Assembly (NCBI GenBank): GCA_011037195.1
Contig: JAAEAF010002661.1
Coordinates: 34,644-98,643 of the forward strand
Length of the DNA: 64,000 nt
Direction: 5' to 3'
Origin: Triatoma infestans
Lineage: Eukaryota > Arthropoda > Insecta > Hemiptera > Reduviidae
Below are positions 43,033 to 53,806 of the stretch, one piece after another (the stretch's first letter is position 1; each line of letters opens with the position of its first letter). Below the pieces are notes generated by a model. The model was given only the letters and a program-made list of their open reading frames with translations, did no database searches and was not told the DNA's origin. A program made the translations under genes and the position numbers.

Positions 43033-43573
43033 TTTTTGTCTAAACAATGTGATTAACATAGACTTGCACAGAGCAAATTTAATTGATACATTGGTTTTAA
43101 AAATATTTTTGTTAGGACCTAACTAGGTTAAGAGGGGTGCTGGTAAACTGAGTGGGAAACACATGTTTCGGTCTTTAAAGGGGTATACTGTTCCTTTTAA
43201 AAATGGAAACATCCAATACGTGGGGATGTCTAACTTAAACTATGTTTTTTGAAGGAGATTTACTTTGATAAATAATTATCCATACCATCTTACTATTTTA
43301 TTTATTTATTTATAACAGAGCGGCAGAACACTGTGTCAGCCATGAACTACTGTGAAATAGTTACTGACAAGAAATGATACACATCCCCACTTGTTGGATG
43401 TTTCCATTTTTAAAAGGAACGATATATCTTTTAAAGACCAAAACATGGGTTTTCCCACTCAGGTTACCAACACCTCTCTTAACCTAGTTAGGTACAAACA
43501 AAATACATTTTTCATACCAGTGTATCAAATAAATTTGCTCTGTGTAAGTCTATGTTAATCATACTGTTTTGGC

Positions 43574-43609
43574 AAATGATGATGGGCGAACGCCCTAAAC
43601 CGGTAGATG
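43574..43609 (+). ncRNA. Hammerhead motif, family A, core damaged
   Basis: AATGATGA in place of CTGATGA, good stem II, TAAACCGGTA. Probably inactive. Confidence 0.55.
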
Positions 43610-43714
43610 ACCACGAAAAAAAAAGAGCAGACTATCACGGAAAATACCTCTGATGCTTTCCAGCTCTGCAGAACCAACCACAACAACAATGAGTTTTTAT
43701 GTTTTTACATTTTC

Positions 43715-45319
43715 TTTTTTTTTGTCATTCTCTTATTCCCGGTAAGAGGAACAATGCCGATAGTGTTAAGTTTTGAAATTGAAGATAAGCAAGCTGCTGT
43801 GTGGTATGGTCAAGGTTAAGGAATGTTCTGTAGGTTATGGGAAGTAGACATTTCCGGAAATAGTTTTCATTTTTGAATTCTTTCTGTATTTCGTCTCCAA
43901 GTTTGTCTGCTCAGTAATCTCCAACTCCTCCTCCTCAGTCAACTCCTCTATTCAGTCGGCCCTTTCAACGCCATTAATAATTGTATAAAGGAATTACATA
44001 AACAATAGTTCTTACTCATTAGTACGATTTGCTATGTCGTAAAATTTTAACCCAGATTCCAAGCTTTCATCTAGAGTTCATTCTAATTAGGTGCCTTCAA
44101 CATTAATCTAAATAACTTAAAAAAAACTTATAACTTACAATAAACTTTCACAGATAAGTGTTAAAATTAATAATGATTAGAATTTTTATTTAAAAAAATA
44201 TAAAGTAAATAATAATCATAATTCTGTCAACAAATGATTTATATATGTGGGTTACGCTTCAATAAGCTCTTGACTATGTGTTTTCTTTCGCACGGCTCGT
44301 GATCCTTGCTCGGTCGCACGCGGAACGCTAGAAGGTCTTCTTCACCTAACATTCCATTTTCACCTAGAAGGAAAAATGGACAATGTCTGCGCACGGTAGA
44401 GTAAGAGAAGGAGAATGAGAGAAGATCCATTCTGTGGGAACTGAGCGCCTTCTTCCCCATTGGACACACCCGGCCAACTTCTTCTTTATTTCCTTTTTTC
44501 TTTTTTTTTTTTATCTATTTTATAATGTTAACGCCGCCACAGTTACTACGTTGATGTGGCCATTGTAGTGCGACAAGGAAGGAAACTTTTATAAAAGATA
44601 GCATAAGAAATGGAGTGCTGATGTTGCATGGGAAACAGGCGCACACAAAGAAGTGACCAATAAGCACTGCCAGTTTTCCTCCACGGTTCCGGATCTTAGC
44701 ATTAACACGTGTTCTATGGATAGTTTAGATTTGCTTTTTAACATCATAACAGAAAAGGACAGACATTATGGTGGGGAATATAAATTTAGTCCGCTCTGGA
44801 GTATTTCCTAATTTTATATCTGAAAAATAATTTTTTACTATTATTTGAGAAAATGTATTGTGACAAAAAATTTAGAATAGAGTTTTCAGCTGGGAAAATG
44901 GAAACATCGAGATTCAGTCCGGCTAAATGGAATGTTTTGTTAGATAATAATCATTAATTAAATACAAATTATATACTAGAGAAGTTTTTTTTAACCTTTT
45001 ATTCTTAGAATAAATAAATTCATTATTCCACTTGTTGACAGGAAATTATTGTTGACTGTAATTTTCTTGAGGAATAAAGAAACATTCCCCGAATAACAAT
45101 GCATTCGTTATTACTAAAGAGATTTTCAAATTACAGTTTAACTTATTTATCAAACACAGAACGGAAGAGAAAATAAATCCAGTTATCCTTGGAAGAACTT
45201 AATTGATAAAATCATTAATTTGTACAATATCAGAAGTAGTTTGCCATACTGGCGTCTGCAGGGTGTTTGTTCCTCATTTTTTCTAACGTTTAATCTATAT
45301 GTTGAAAGTGTCAAAAAAA
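43715..45319. other. No gene seen; weak R fragment at left
   Basis: TCATTCTCTTATTCCCGGTA at about 43724-43745 and GAGGAACAATGCCG look like a very old R start. A GC-richer block at 44250-44480 has a 76-codon minus ORF with no recognised motif. The remainder is AT-rich. Confidence 0.4.
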
Positions 45320-45878
45320 CTTTTTGTATCTGGTTCGTGGATTGATGTTTTCAATAATTCCTCTAGAGAAATTGAGAGAAGAATACAGGCCGCAAACAGG
45401 AGTTACTATGGTCTGAGCAAGCACTCTAAGTCCAGACAAATAAATAAAAAAAAAACAGACGAAAGCCATACTATACAAAACGTTAGTGAAACCAGTTCCA
45501 ACGTATGGCTCAGATAACTGGGTAAATCTACAAAAATATAAACTTACCGTCTTCGAAAGTAAAATATTAAGAAGAAATAATATGGACCTGTATTGAAAGA
45601 TAAGAACTGGTGAAGAAGGCATAATAATGAGCTGTATGTAAAATTTAATGATATTCCAGAGGAAAATTTTATTCACAAAACTAGACTCCGTTCGGGGAAT
45701 CATCTATAGAGGATGACAGAAGACCGCATATCTAGCATGATTATGAAGTAATAGATGGTGGGTAAAAGAAAGATTGGGAGGACAAAAGCGTTGATGGATG
45801 GATCAAGTCAGAACCAAGATGGTGGAATTGACAAGTAGGAAGAATTGAAAAAGTTTCTACAGGAGGCTGAATTTTTTT
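45320..45878 (+). pseudogene. LINE C-terminal remnant (RTE-like), decayed
   Basis: Plus-strand pieces VSGSWIDVFNNSSREIERRI, QAANRSYYGLSKHSKS, then KTLVKPVPTYGSDNW and FESKILRR in other frames. They match the post-RT region of the LINE at 21636-22615 (EIRxRIxAxNRxYxxL ... YGSExW ... FExKILRR). Several frameshifts and stops. Confidence 0.6.
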
Positions 45879-45879
45879 T

Positions 45880-46368
45880 TGGTGATGGTGTTGTGTTTAT
45901 AGTGCTGGTAGCTTGTGGCGTGAGCGGTTTAGTAAAAGGGCTTTAAGATATATGTTTAAGAGTGAAGTATTATAAATAATCAAGAGATCACACTGTTTTT
46001 AAAATGGATATATTCTCTAAGTGAAATTAAGTTACTTTAAAATATCACAATAATACTCGTATGCTTATAAGTATACTGAATTAATTGGAATAAACTCTTA
46101 TGTTATAACATAAAATGGGCACAGTCCTGATGTGTTCTCCTTGGTGTCTACAACAAAACTGTCTTGAAGGAATGTCTTCTAATTGTTCGTTCAATTCCTC
46201 TCCTGTGAGAAGAACGGGGGTAGAAAAATGCTATCAAGGTTCATGAACTCTCCCAGTAACTGGACTTCTTCTACCTGGCTTGTCCTTTTGCAAGGGAATG
46301 TCAATATTCTTCTTAATTTTGATTTTTTTCAAATTAAATAAATTTTTATGTTTCTTGCATCTATCACA
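45880..46368 (+). mobile_element. Solo LTR, family X
   Basis: Starts TGGTGATGG and ends CTATCACA. Matches 23626-25378 without the mariner: the words AGTAAAAGGGCTTTAAGATA, ACTGTCTTGAAGGAATGTC and CTTTTGCAAGGGAATGTC align in order. It provides the empty site for the mariner. No target duplication was clear. Confidence 0.7.
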
Positions 46369-47274
46369 AGGCCAAGTCTCGAACATGGCTGTTCCACCGA
46401 GGACTATGATGTATATAATGTGTATATCAATATTCTGCCTTCAACTTTTTTGCAACAAAGAGAGTGGCTCCGGTTTTAGTTCTTCAAAAATTTAATCACT
46501 TCATGCATAATTCAGGTTTATTGCTCACTTCCTACAATTATAATGAACTAAGAAGGAGATAAACCAAAAAAATGTTGAAAAGTGCCAAATACTAAAGGGC
46601 TTGAATTGGCAACAGATAAGAAACAAACTTTACTTTTCAATTATAAAGTAATGATTCTACCAAAAAAATACTTTTATATAGTTCCCATGTACGAGTATTT
46701 CAGTTCAACTAGTAGTTTTGACAAAAAAGTTCAGCGAATGGACGGACTGAATTACTGGACGAACTAAAATCTAACCTAGAAATACAAATAATATTTTATT
46801 TTATATTTCACACGTGGCAAGAAATTAATTTTTATTTGAAAACACATATTCAAGGTCTTTAATTGAAACTTTAAATGATAAACGCGAAGAATTCATATCT
46901 GAAATAAAGATCTGTCATTTCATTTAATTAATTAGAACATTACATAAAAATAAAAAATAAAATAAACTAATTTTGCTGAGTAATTTATCAAACCTTGGAC
47001 AGATACAAAGAATTGTTAAATATTTTTTTTTTTTTTAAATCTCAGTTCAGTGAATAATAAAAAAAAAAAAAAAATTAAAGTAAGTCTTTCTTTTTTTTAA
47101 CATCACACTTTGAAATATGTTTGATATTTGAAATTAAACAGCTGTCAATATATAATTGAGCCCTAAAAAACGAACAAGTGAGAATAAAGTATAATTTCTT
47201 TGTATTTGGATTTGATTTCTTGTAAGATTGATTAAATTTTACAATTTCTTTGAAAATTTAAATACGTTAAGAGC
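46369..47274. other. AT-rich DNA, no gene seen
   Basis: Short ORFs and homopolymers only. Confidence 0.5.
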
Positions 47275-47600
47275 AACCAAAGAGAAGCTCAGCAACCAAA
47301 GAGAATAAAGAGCAAAACCCAAAACCACTCTCTCGGACTGGAGTGGGAGGAAACTGTATAAATATAGCGACGGACAGTCCATAAAAATACAGTTGAATTC
47401 AGTTCAATACATCCAATTACTACATGTCATTTTCATACCACTCTACCAAAAAACATTTTTCTATTGTAAAGTCCAGGCAGTCTGTATCACTTTAATTAAT
47501 ACATTAGTTAACCAGTGTTAACCAAGTCTTCTTCTTATATCATCAACCAGACCTAAATTCTTTCCACCTAACACATTTATTATATATCCGTTGTTATCAT
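47275..47600 (+). mobile_element. Solo-LTR-like repeat, family Y (diverged)
   Basis: Order of GGACTGGAGTGGGAGGAA, TATA-like CTGTATAAATATAG, AAAGTCCAGGCAGTCTGT and ACCAGTGTTAACC agrees with other family Y copies. Boundaries approximate. Confidence 0.55.
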
Positions 47601-47929
47601 TGCAAGAAAAATACTTCTCAGGGTCTTTATGACGCTCAGACCGTCTGAGTCCTTTCTTCATATGAAAGTGACGAATAAATTATTTTTAATTTCTGTGTGG
47701 AAGGATTAAACCTGCGTTACTGGAAACCTCTTTGGAGGAAACATCTAAGCTCTTACACCACAGACAACCTGCTTTGATAAATTGTCTTATACCAGGGATC
47801 CTGCATGCACCTTTTGAGCTTTAAACACTTCCCCCACAGTTTAATTATAAGAAAGAAAATGTAGCCATAACTGAGGCATTTGTTCTAGCCCTTGTGATGG
47901 CAAGAAGATATAATTTTTAAATCTAAAAA

Positions 47930-48545
47930 TTAGTGGTTGGAATTTGGAAAAGGATCCTGCCAGCCGCTATCTGCAGGTCAAGAACCGCGGCAAAACCCTT
48001 TCAAACAGGGGTCTATATACAGTCAAAAGAACAGCCGGCAAAACCCTTTCATACAAGGGTCAATGTACACCTGGCCTGTATTTCCTTCATACAAGAGTCA
48101 ATGTACACTCAAGAGGCCACCTGGCTACCATCTGTCACCTCCCCGGCCATCGACCTCTCCTAGGGTCAATATACTAAGAGAGATGTCTTAGTGTGGCACG
48201 TACTTACACATCAGCCGATGTGTGAGTGATGCAAATATAAACGTCGCTCCACTGGAGGAGGGGATCAGTATTCTATCAGTCACCATCAGTTACACATCAG
48301 TTATCAACCATTAAGTGCGAGTTGTCAGGTAGTTAAGTTTCACACACCGCGAGCGCGTCCTTATTCAAGGTTTTAAACACTATTACTTTAATATTTATTA
48401 TTCATTTCATAATTCTTATATTCATTTACAATTATGCATCTTAGTTCTATTATTTCAAAACACTTTAAATTATTTGTTAAAATATAGTTTATTTTCATAA
48501 ATCAGTGGCTCCATCAAGAAGCTCGTGACTTCGGGATTACTGGCC
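47930..48545 (+). mobile_element. Solo-LTR-like repeat with promoter-like centre
   Basis: Contains a U3-like part with CCAGCCGCTA, GAACCGCGG and imperfect 43-base duplications (AAAACCCTTTCA repeated at 47994 and 48039). A TATA-like GCAAATATAAACG lies at about 48231, CTCCACTGGAGGAGGGG follows, and then an AT-rich tail. The TATA-to-GAGGGG spacing matches the LTRs at 58466 and 53807, so this is a diverged relative. The copy at 650-1185 has its upstream half inverted. Confidence 0.6.
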
Positions 48546-48812
48546 CCCTGTTGAAGAAACCTTGTTCTTCCTCGGTCCTGCAGAAAAGTCAGCATGTGCC
48601 AATTCAGCCTACAATGCCCTGTTAGCAGACCCACTATTAGCCTTATATCCCTTCGGCTATGGCTCAGTAGATCCTTGGTAAATTTAGGCAAATGTCTCCT
48701 AATAAAGAGTTTAGCCTGCCTCTGCCCTGGCGTAATTTTCCACCATCGCAGACGCTGGTCTTCTATCCATTCCTTGATAGAAGCGTGAATGAGGCTCCTG
48801 AGCAACCCGCAG
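48540..48812 (-). pseudogene. LINE C-terminal fragment
   Basis: Minus-strand frame reads SLIHASIKEWIEDQRLRWWK, QRQAKLFIRRHLPKFTKDLL and DIRLIVGLLTGHCRLNWHM. This is the segment between RNase H and the zinc motif in I/R1-type LINEs (compare LRHLVGFLTGHCGLRRHL at 2530). The zinc part that should follow is garbled. Not the same family as A or B. Confidence 0.7.
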
Positions 48813-49569
48813 AAGAGCTCGGGGCCTATAAAGATATCCTTCGAAGCCCACCTCTCACCAGGGTGTCCTATTTTTAATATAAATACCTTTCGTTGCCAAG
48901 GAACCCCGCAAGACCCGGCACCCAGGCGAGTGTCAGTGAGTGATACTTTAATAAGACAATTTAATAATTAAATTCTTGAACCAACAGATCTCTATATTTT
49001 TTTTGCGTATAACACATATTTATTTACTGACAGCCAGATAGGACCATTTAATACAGAAATCAGTTTCTACTCCGTTAAGAATTCTTTATTAAAATATAGT
49101 GTACGGTAATGCTTTAAAATTGGGCATTTTACTAAAAAAAAAAATGAAAGCAATGATTAATTTGTATTAACATAGTAAAATAGTTGTTCCAGTTTGTAGT
49201 AATAGTTATAATATGCCATGGAAATCAGGAGGGGGTAGATAATAAACGGTTCTCGTTGATATAACATAATAAAATTTATATTCATTCTTCCTCCACGTAT
49301 CATTATTTAAAAAAAAATTTGTTACTTGTAGCCAAGGCTAAACCCAAAATACTAATTATCCAAACTCTAATTACAGGCATTTTGTTCGGTTTATTGCACT
49401 TTTCCCCATTGTCCAGTAATTCGTATTCACATTTGTGTAAGACTGTTATTAGCATGCACACTTTGTTGCCACTGGGAGGTACTCATTTGGCTTATTATCG
49501 ACTGGGCACGGCGGCACACATAGCATTGGCACACAGCACTGCTTTAAAGGAAGGCTTAACTCTAGTGTT
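48813..49569. other. No gene seen
   Basis: A 101-codon plus ORF near 49319-49624 shows no motif and runs into an R fragment, so I treat it as chance. Confidence 0.4.
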
Positions 49570-49958
49570 CCCCCCCAGAACCCATCAAAAAAAGTTTTAT
49601 TTTTTCGGGAAATGTTACAATTAAGTATTTATGGATGTAGATAGTATTACAAAGTTTAGAAGAAAACGTTGGAGCTATTTTTGGAGAAAATAAAAAAAAA
49701 ATAAACAAATTTGTAAAGCCGCAATGCCGGTTAATCGATTTTGCCGGAAATCTTCGTGTCTGATGCAGTTATGAGGTACTTCTGCGATTTTTCGTTTTTT
49801 TTATATTTTTTTTCCCCCACATACAGAGACCGTTCCGCAAAAATACATTTTTTTTCATACTCAGGCAACATCAAAACATAGATTTCCGTTGAAAATGCAA
49901 TTTCACAAATTTGACACGATCACAATACTTCCTCTTGCCAGGAATAAGTGAAAGTATT
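49570..49958 (-). repeat. R repeat fragment, diverged
   Basis: Minus-orientation words GAAGAAAACGTTGGAGCTAT, ATAGATTTCCGTTGAAAATG and CTTCCTCTTGCCAGGAATAA, an aged R end. Confidence 0.7.
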
Positions 49959-50498
49959 ATAAAAGGATTAGTTGTTCAATGTAACTGATATAGATAACGG
50001 TTGCCTATCAGCTTTATTATAACTAAACGGAAAATTTAAATTTTATAATAGTCAAAGAAAAGAAAGAATTCACCTTGTCGGTTTTGGTAAAATAAAACAA
50101 AATAGAAAATAATAAATAGTTAATAACTGAAATACTACAGAAGAAAAGGAACGGTAAATAAGGGTTTTTTCTTTAAGAATTTTATCAATGCTGTTGTTCA
50201 ATTACCACCATTCAAATAATATAACATTTCATTCTATAATAAAATGAAAACACCAGAACATCTTTACCTTGTAACGGGCCAGTATGGAGAACACAACCTT
50301 ATTTTATTTCACGTTTTTTCATGAAGCAGAGATAAACTTTACCATACACAAAAAGTTTATAATTTAAATTAAGCAGCTCTACTCTTATTTTTATAATGAT
50401 AAAATCATCTGTAATTCTAAGCCCATCCGTGAAACTACACAGATAATCTTCAGTGTTACCCTTTGAACCCAAACTTAACCAAACAAACATTCTTAGAA
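49959..50498. other. AT-rich DNA, no gene seen
   Basis: No recognisable feature. Confidence 0.5.
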
Positions 50499-50509
50499 GA
50501 ATTCTTTTT

Positions 50510-50733
50510 TTTTAATTTAAAGAGCGTCAACATCTATGGCGCTCGGAGCCTTCTCAGTGCAGTGCCGGCCTCCGGACAGTGTTCTCTTGTTACAGACATC
50601 ACTGTCCATCACCAGACAGTGAGCTGTAGAGGCTCCTTGGAAAAAAAAATCTAAGAGCAGCACAGCTGGACTCGTACCCGGGGAATTCCGCGTGGGAGTC
50701 CAGTACGCAAACCACTTAGCTATTCCCTTCCCT
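50510..50733 (-). mobile_element. tRNA-derived SINE with target duplication, short tail
   Basis: The minus-strand head GGGAAGGGAATAGCTAAGTG is tRNA-like and the body matches the other SINEs. GAATTCTTTTT flanks both sides (50499-50509 and 50734-50744). The LINE-like 3' tail seen in 55737-56011 and 57910-58180 is absent; the 3' end is AT-rich. Confidence 0.8.
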
Positions 50734-51019
50734 GAATTCTTTTTAATTCTGTATGTATGTTTCAAAACAAGTTTTCGATCCCTTTGCCAGCAGATTTATT
50801 CTAGGCACTCATATTCCTTCTGAATGAATTCAATGAATCTTAATCATTCATTTTTAATCTTCGCCTGTACATAATAGCTGTAAAGTGAATTTTAAAATAT
50901 TGTCTCAATCATGAATTTTCTACTACATTTCATACTGATTATGGAAAAAAATGTGTAGGCCTTTTTATTATTAATAAATTTTAACCAAAATGCTATTTGT
51001 CTTAGAAAAAATATTATTG

Positions 51020-51503
51020 AACGGTTATTTTAACTCTTGGTTATTATGTACAGTATTTTATACTCTTGGTTATTACGGTACGGTATTTTAACTCTTGGTT
51101 ATTACGGTACGATATTTTAACTCTTGGTTATTACGTACGGTATTTTAATTCTTGGTTATTACGTATGGTATTTTAACTCTTGGTTATTACGTACGGTATT
51201 TTAACTCTTGGTTATTACGTACGGTATTTTAACTCTTGGTTATTACGTACGGTATTTCAACTCTTGGTTATTACGACGGTATTTTGACTCTTGGTTATTA
51301 CGGTACGGTATTTTAACTCTTGGTTATTACGGAACGGTATTTTAACTCTTGGTTATTACGGTACGATATTTTAACTCTTGGTTATTATGTACGGTATTTT
51401 AACTCTTGGTTATTGCGGTATGGTATTTTAACTCTTGGTTATTACGGAACGGTATTTTAACTCTTGGTTATTACGGTACGGTATTTCAACTCTTGGTTAT
51501 TAG
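51020..51503. repeat. Minisatellite, 28-29 bp unit, 17 copies
   Basis: Seventeen head-to-tail copies of GGTATTTTAACTCTTGGTTA followed by TTACGGTAC. Units vary mainly in the last bases (ACGTAC, ACGGTAC, ACGGAAC, ATGTAC) and in T/C at TTTTAACT versus TTTCAACT. Confidence 0.97.
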
Positions 51504-51894
51504 TGTTTTTACTTAGAATGCAGGCAAAGTATACTACAGTATTGTGCGGGTGTTCGTATTGTTACGCTGGAATATTCGCAATGACCCTTGTCCTACAAGA
51601 AATGGCCAGTCCACTTCTCCCTGTTGGTTTAATGAATATAAACTATAGCAAGGTAGTAATGTCACTTAATCCTCCTGGGACAAGGCAGAAGAATGCTTGC
51701 AAAATACTTTCTGATAAATGTAGCTAATAAAATCCATAAAGTACGGAGTACAGTCAATCTTCGCTTCATTCTATGTACAAGTTTTATAATAAATCATAAG
51801 TTTCTTTTTTAATTGAAAAGCATAAGTTTTAAGTTGGTCATGGTTTAAAATCATATAAGGTTTTGATGATAGATAAGCCATCAGAATCACGGTT

Positions 51895-52142
51895 TCTTTG
51901 GAGCAGCAATATATTCGTCCATCATCAGAATGTTTTTTGTCAAACAGTATGATAACATTGACTTGCACAGCACAAATTTAGTTGATACACTCTGTGCAAG
52001 TCTATGTTATCACACTGTTTTGTTAAAAACATACTGATGATGAGCGAACGCCCGAAACCGATCGATGACCACAGACAGAAGCAGGCTATCATGGAAAATA
52101 TCTCTGATGCTTTCCAGCTCTTCGGAAACAACCACAGCAACT
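51895..52142. mobile_element. Inverted HHR pair, family A, left ribozyme truncated
   Basis: The left arm keeps only the CATCATCAGAATG part of its HHR (51916-51932), then AACATTGACTTGCACAG. The right arm is full: CTGTGCAAGTCTATGTTATC, HHR, GAAGCAGGCTATCATGG, CTTTCCAGCTCTTCGG. The loop is only a few bases. Confidence 0.8.
52030..52067 (+). ncRNA. Hammerhead ribozyme, family A, core intact
   Basis: CATA, CTGATGA, extra T, GAGC-GAAC-GCCC (one mismatch), GAA, ACCGAT, C, GATG. The stem III palindrome is weakened. Confidence 0.7.
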
Positions 52143-52582
52143 ATTTTTATTATTATTTTGTTTCTGTATGTAAACAAAAGTATGTATAGAGTTGGCCAAT
52201 CAGCCAAAAATTTACATCATTAAAACAAAAATTATTAAAAACGTTTACAAAACTAAAAGAAATATTAACTCTACACAAGAAATGTACTCCTTGACACACG
52301 ATAAACTAAAACATGGTTTTTTTCATTGACCAATATAGATTGATTCCCTTAATTGTAATACCTCAACAAGGAAATTATAAATATTAATTAAATTCTGTTT
52401 AGTACTTAGACTCTTTGACACACTTCCATCATATTTAAATGCACTAAGCAATTTAAGTATTTATCTCTCAAGTGATTGTAGAGAGGGTAAATAAAGAATA
52501 TATGCTCCCACATTTCTGCCACATTGTTAAAGTAAAGCAGCAATATAGTTAAGGAAACCAAGTATCAAAGTATACAGCATAT
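52143..52582. other. AT-rich DNA, no gene seen
   Basis: No recognisable feature. Confidence 0.5.
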
Positions 52583-52627
52583 AATCATCAGAGATATTTT
52601 CCATGATAGCCTGCTTCTTTTTGTGGT

Positions 52628-52665
52628 CATCGGCCGGTTTCGGGCGTTCGCCCATCATCAGGATG
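52628..52665 (-). ncRNA. Hammerhead motif, family A, cleavage site changed
   Basis: CATC, CTGATGA, extra T, perfect GGGC-GAAC-GCCC, GAA, then ACCGGCC in place of ACCGGTC. The core is complete but U16.1 is C, so cleavage is doubtful. Confidence 0.7.
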
Positions 52666-52771
52666 TTTTTAGCAAAACAGTGTGCTAAATAGACTTGCAC
52701 AGAGTAAATTTAGTTGATACACTTTAGTATCAACTGTACAAGTCTATGTTATCACACTGTTTTGACAAAAA

Positions 52772-52809
52772 CATCCTGATGATGGTCGAACGATTGAAAT
52801 CGGTTGATG
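52772..52809 (+). ncRNA. Hammerhead ribozyme, family A, core intact
   Basis: CATC, CTGATGA, extra T, GGTC-GAAC-GATT (pairs using G-U), GAA, ATCGGT, T, GATG. Confidence 0.65.
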
Positions 52810-52880
52810 ACCATAAAAAGGAAGCAGGCTAGCAGGGAAAATATCTCTGAAGCTTTCCAGCTCTGCGGAACCAATCACCC

Positions 52881-53142
52881 GAGTGAAACTTAGAAACTTG
52901 ATTCATATGGAAAAAAAAAGAAGCTACTATCTCCTGAAATGGATTTCTGGCGTCAGTTGACGAGAGAGAGAGAATCAAAAATGATGAAATCATTCGAGAA
53001 ATAGTGGACACTAAGAAGATCGTGTTAGAAAGCATCGCTGAGAGAAAAGCTTTAATGGTATAAGAAGTATGCCGGAGGAATGATTGCCGGAAGAAAATTC
53101 TGGAGTGGTAACTTGCAAGAAGAAGAACAAAGAGTGGTCTAC
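52881..53142. other. No gene seen
   Basis: AT-rich with a GA-rich part (52960-53060). Unassigned. Confidence 0.4.
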
Positions 53143-53460
53143 TGTAATGGCAAGAGAGAGAATTAAGAGAATTAAGAGAGACAAAACAGGCCCTCCTCTA
53201 GTACTCTCTGACTTAAGCAGGCTATAGTGGGAGAACCTGTATATATGCCACTGAGAATCTACCTAAAGGGATATATATCTATCTATCTATCAGATTCAAC
53301 CATATACATCGCATCGTGTCATACCTCTACTCTCACATCTTATTCTATAAAATCATTACAAGTCCAGTGCAGTTTGTGAAACTTATAGCTAAATTATAAC
53401 AGTGTCTTCATATGTCGTCTAATTAATCAAATCTAATTTCTTTCCTCATCAACTCCATTA
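53143..53460 (+). mobile_element. LTR, family Y, first of a tandem pair
   Basis: Runs TGTAATGGCAAGAGAGAG ... TCAACTCCATTA. TATA-like CCTGTATATATGCC at about 53237. Directly followed by a second copy with no internal region. Confidence 0.8.
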
Positions 53461-53773
53461 TGTAATGGCAAGAGAGAGAATTAAGAGAGACAAAACAGAC
53501 CCTCTCTGGTACTCTCTGACTTAAGCAGGCTAGAGTGGGAGAACCTGTATATAAGCCAGTGAGAATCTACGTAAAGGGATATATATCTATCTATCAGATT
53601 CAACCATATACATCGCATCGTGTCATACCTCTACCTCTACTCTCACCTCTTATTCTATAAAATCATTACAAGTCCAGTGCAGTTTGTGTAAACTTATAGC
53701 TAAATTATAACAGTGTCTTCATATCTCGTCTAATTAATCAAACCTAATTTCTCTCCACATCAACTTCATTATA
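53461..53773 (+). mobile_element. LTR, family Y, second of a tandem pair
   Basis: Starts again at TGTAATGGCAAGAGAGAG and ends TTCATTATA. TATA-like CCTGTATATAAGCC at about 53546. The two copies differ by small substitutions, and the first carries an extra AATTAAGAG unit. Confidence 0.8.
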
Positions 53774-53806
53774 TTTATCAAGACTTCTATGGAAGAGGAA
53801 AGCTGT

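Larger units (their letters stand above)
42956..43690. mobile_element. Inverted HHR pair, family A, with long PLE 3'-UTR arms
   Basis: Arms of about 280 bases (42956-43240 and 43360-43690) hold the HHR plus an inner segment (GTTAGGACCTAACTAGGTTA, ACACATGTTTCGG, GGAAACATCCAA and their complements). The inner segment resembles the 3' UTR of the PLE at 6975-7120. The loop of about 120 bases is unrelated AT-rich DNA. The pair therefore retains more of the parental PLE than the short ones do. Confidence 0.85.
52583..52880. mobile_element. Inverted HHR pair, family A, compact
   Basis: Left arm CAGAGATATTTTCCATGATA, minus HHR, GACTTGCACAGAGTAAATTT. Right arm AACTGTACAAGTCTATGTTA, plus HHR, then GCTTTCCAGCTCTGCGGAAC. 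Loop under 20 bases. About 300 bp in all, the minimal form of the element. Confidence 0.88.

Noticed and set aside
44239..44469. 76-codon minus ORF in a GC-richer block
   Set aside because: No motif. Could be an exon but there is no splice or homology evidence I can see.
49319..49624. 101-codon ORF
   Set aside because: No motif, low complexity ends, and it runs into an R fragment.
51020..51503. CRISPR-like array
   Set aside because: Units are contiguous with no spacers, so this is a minisatellite. The same holds for 5632-5851.
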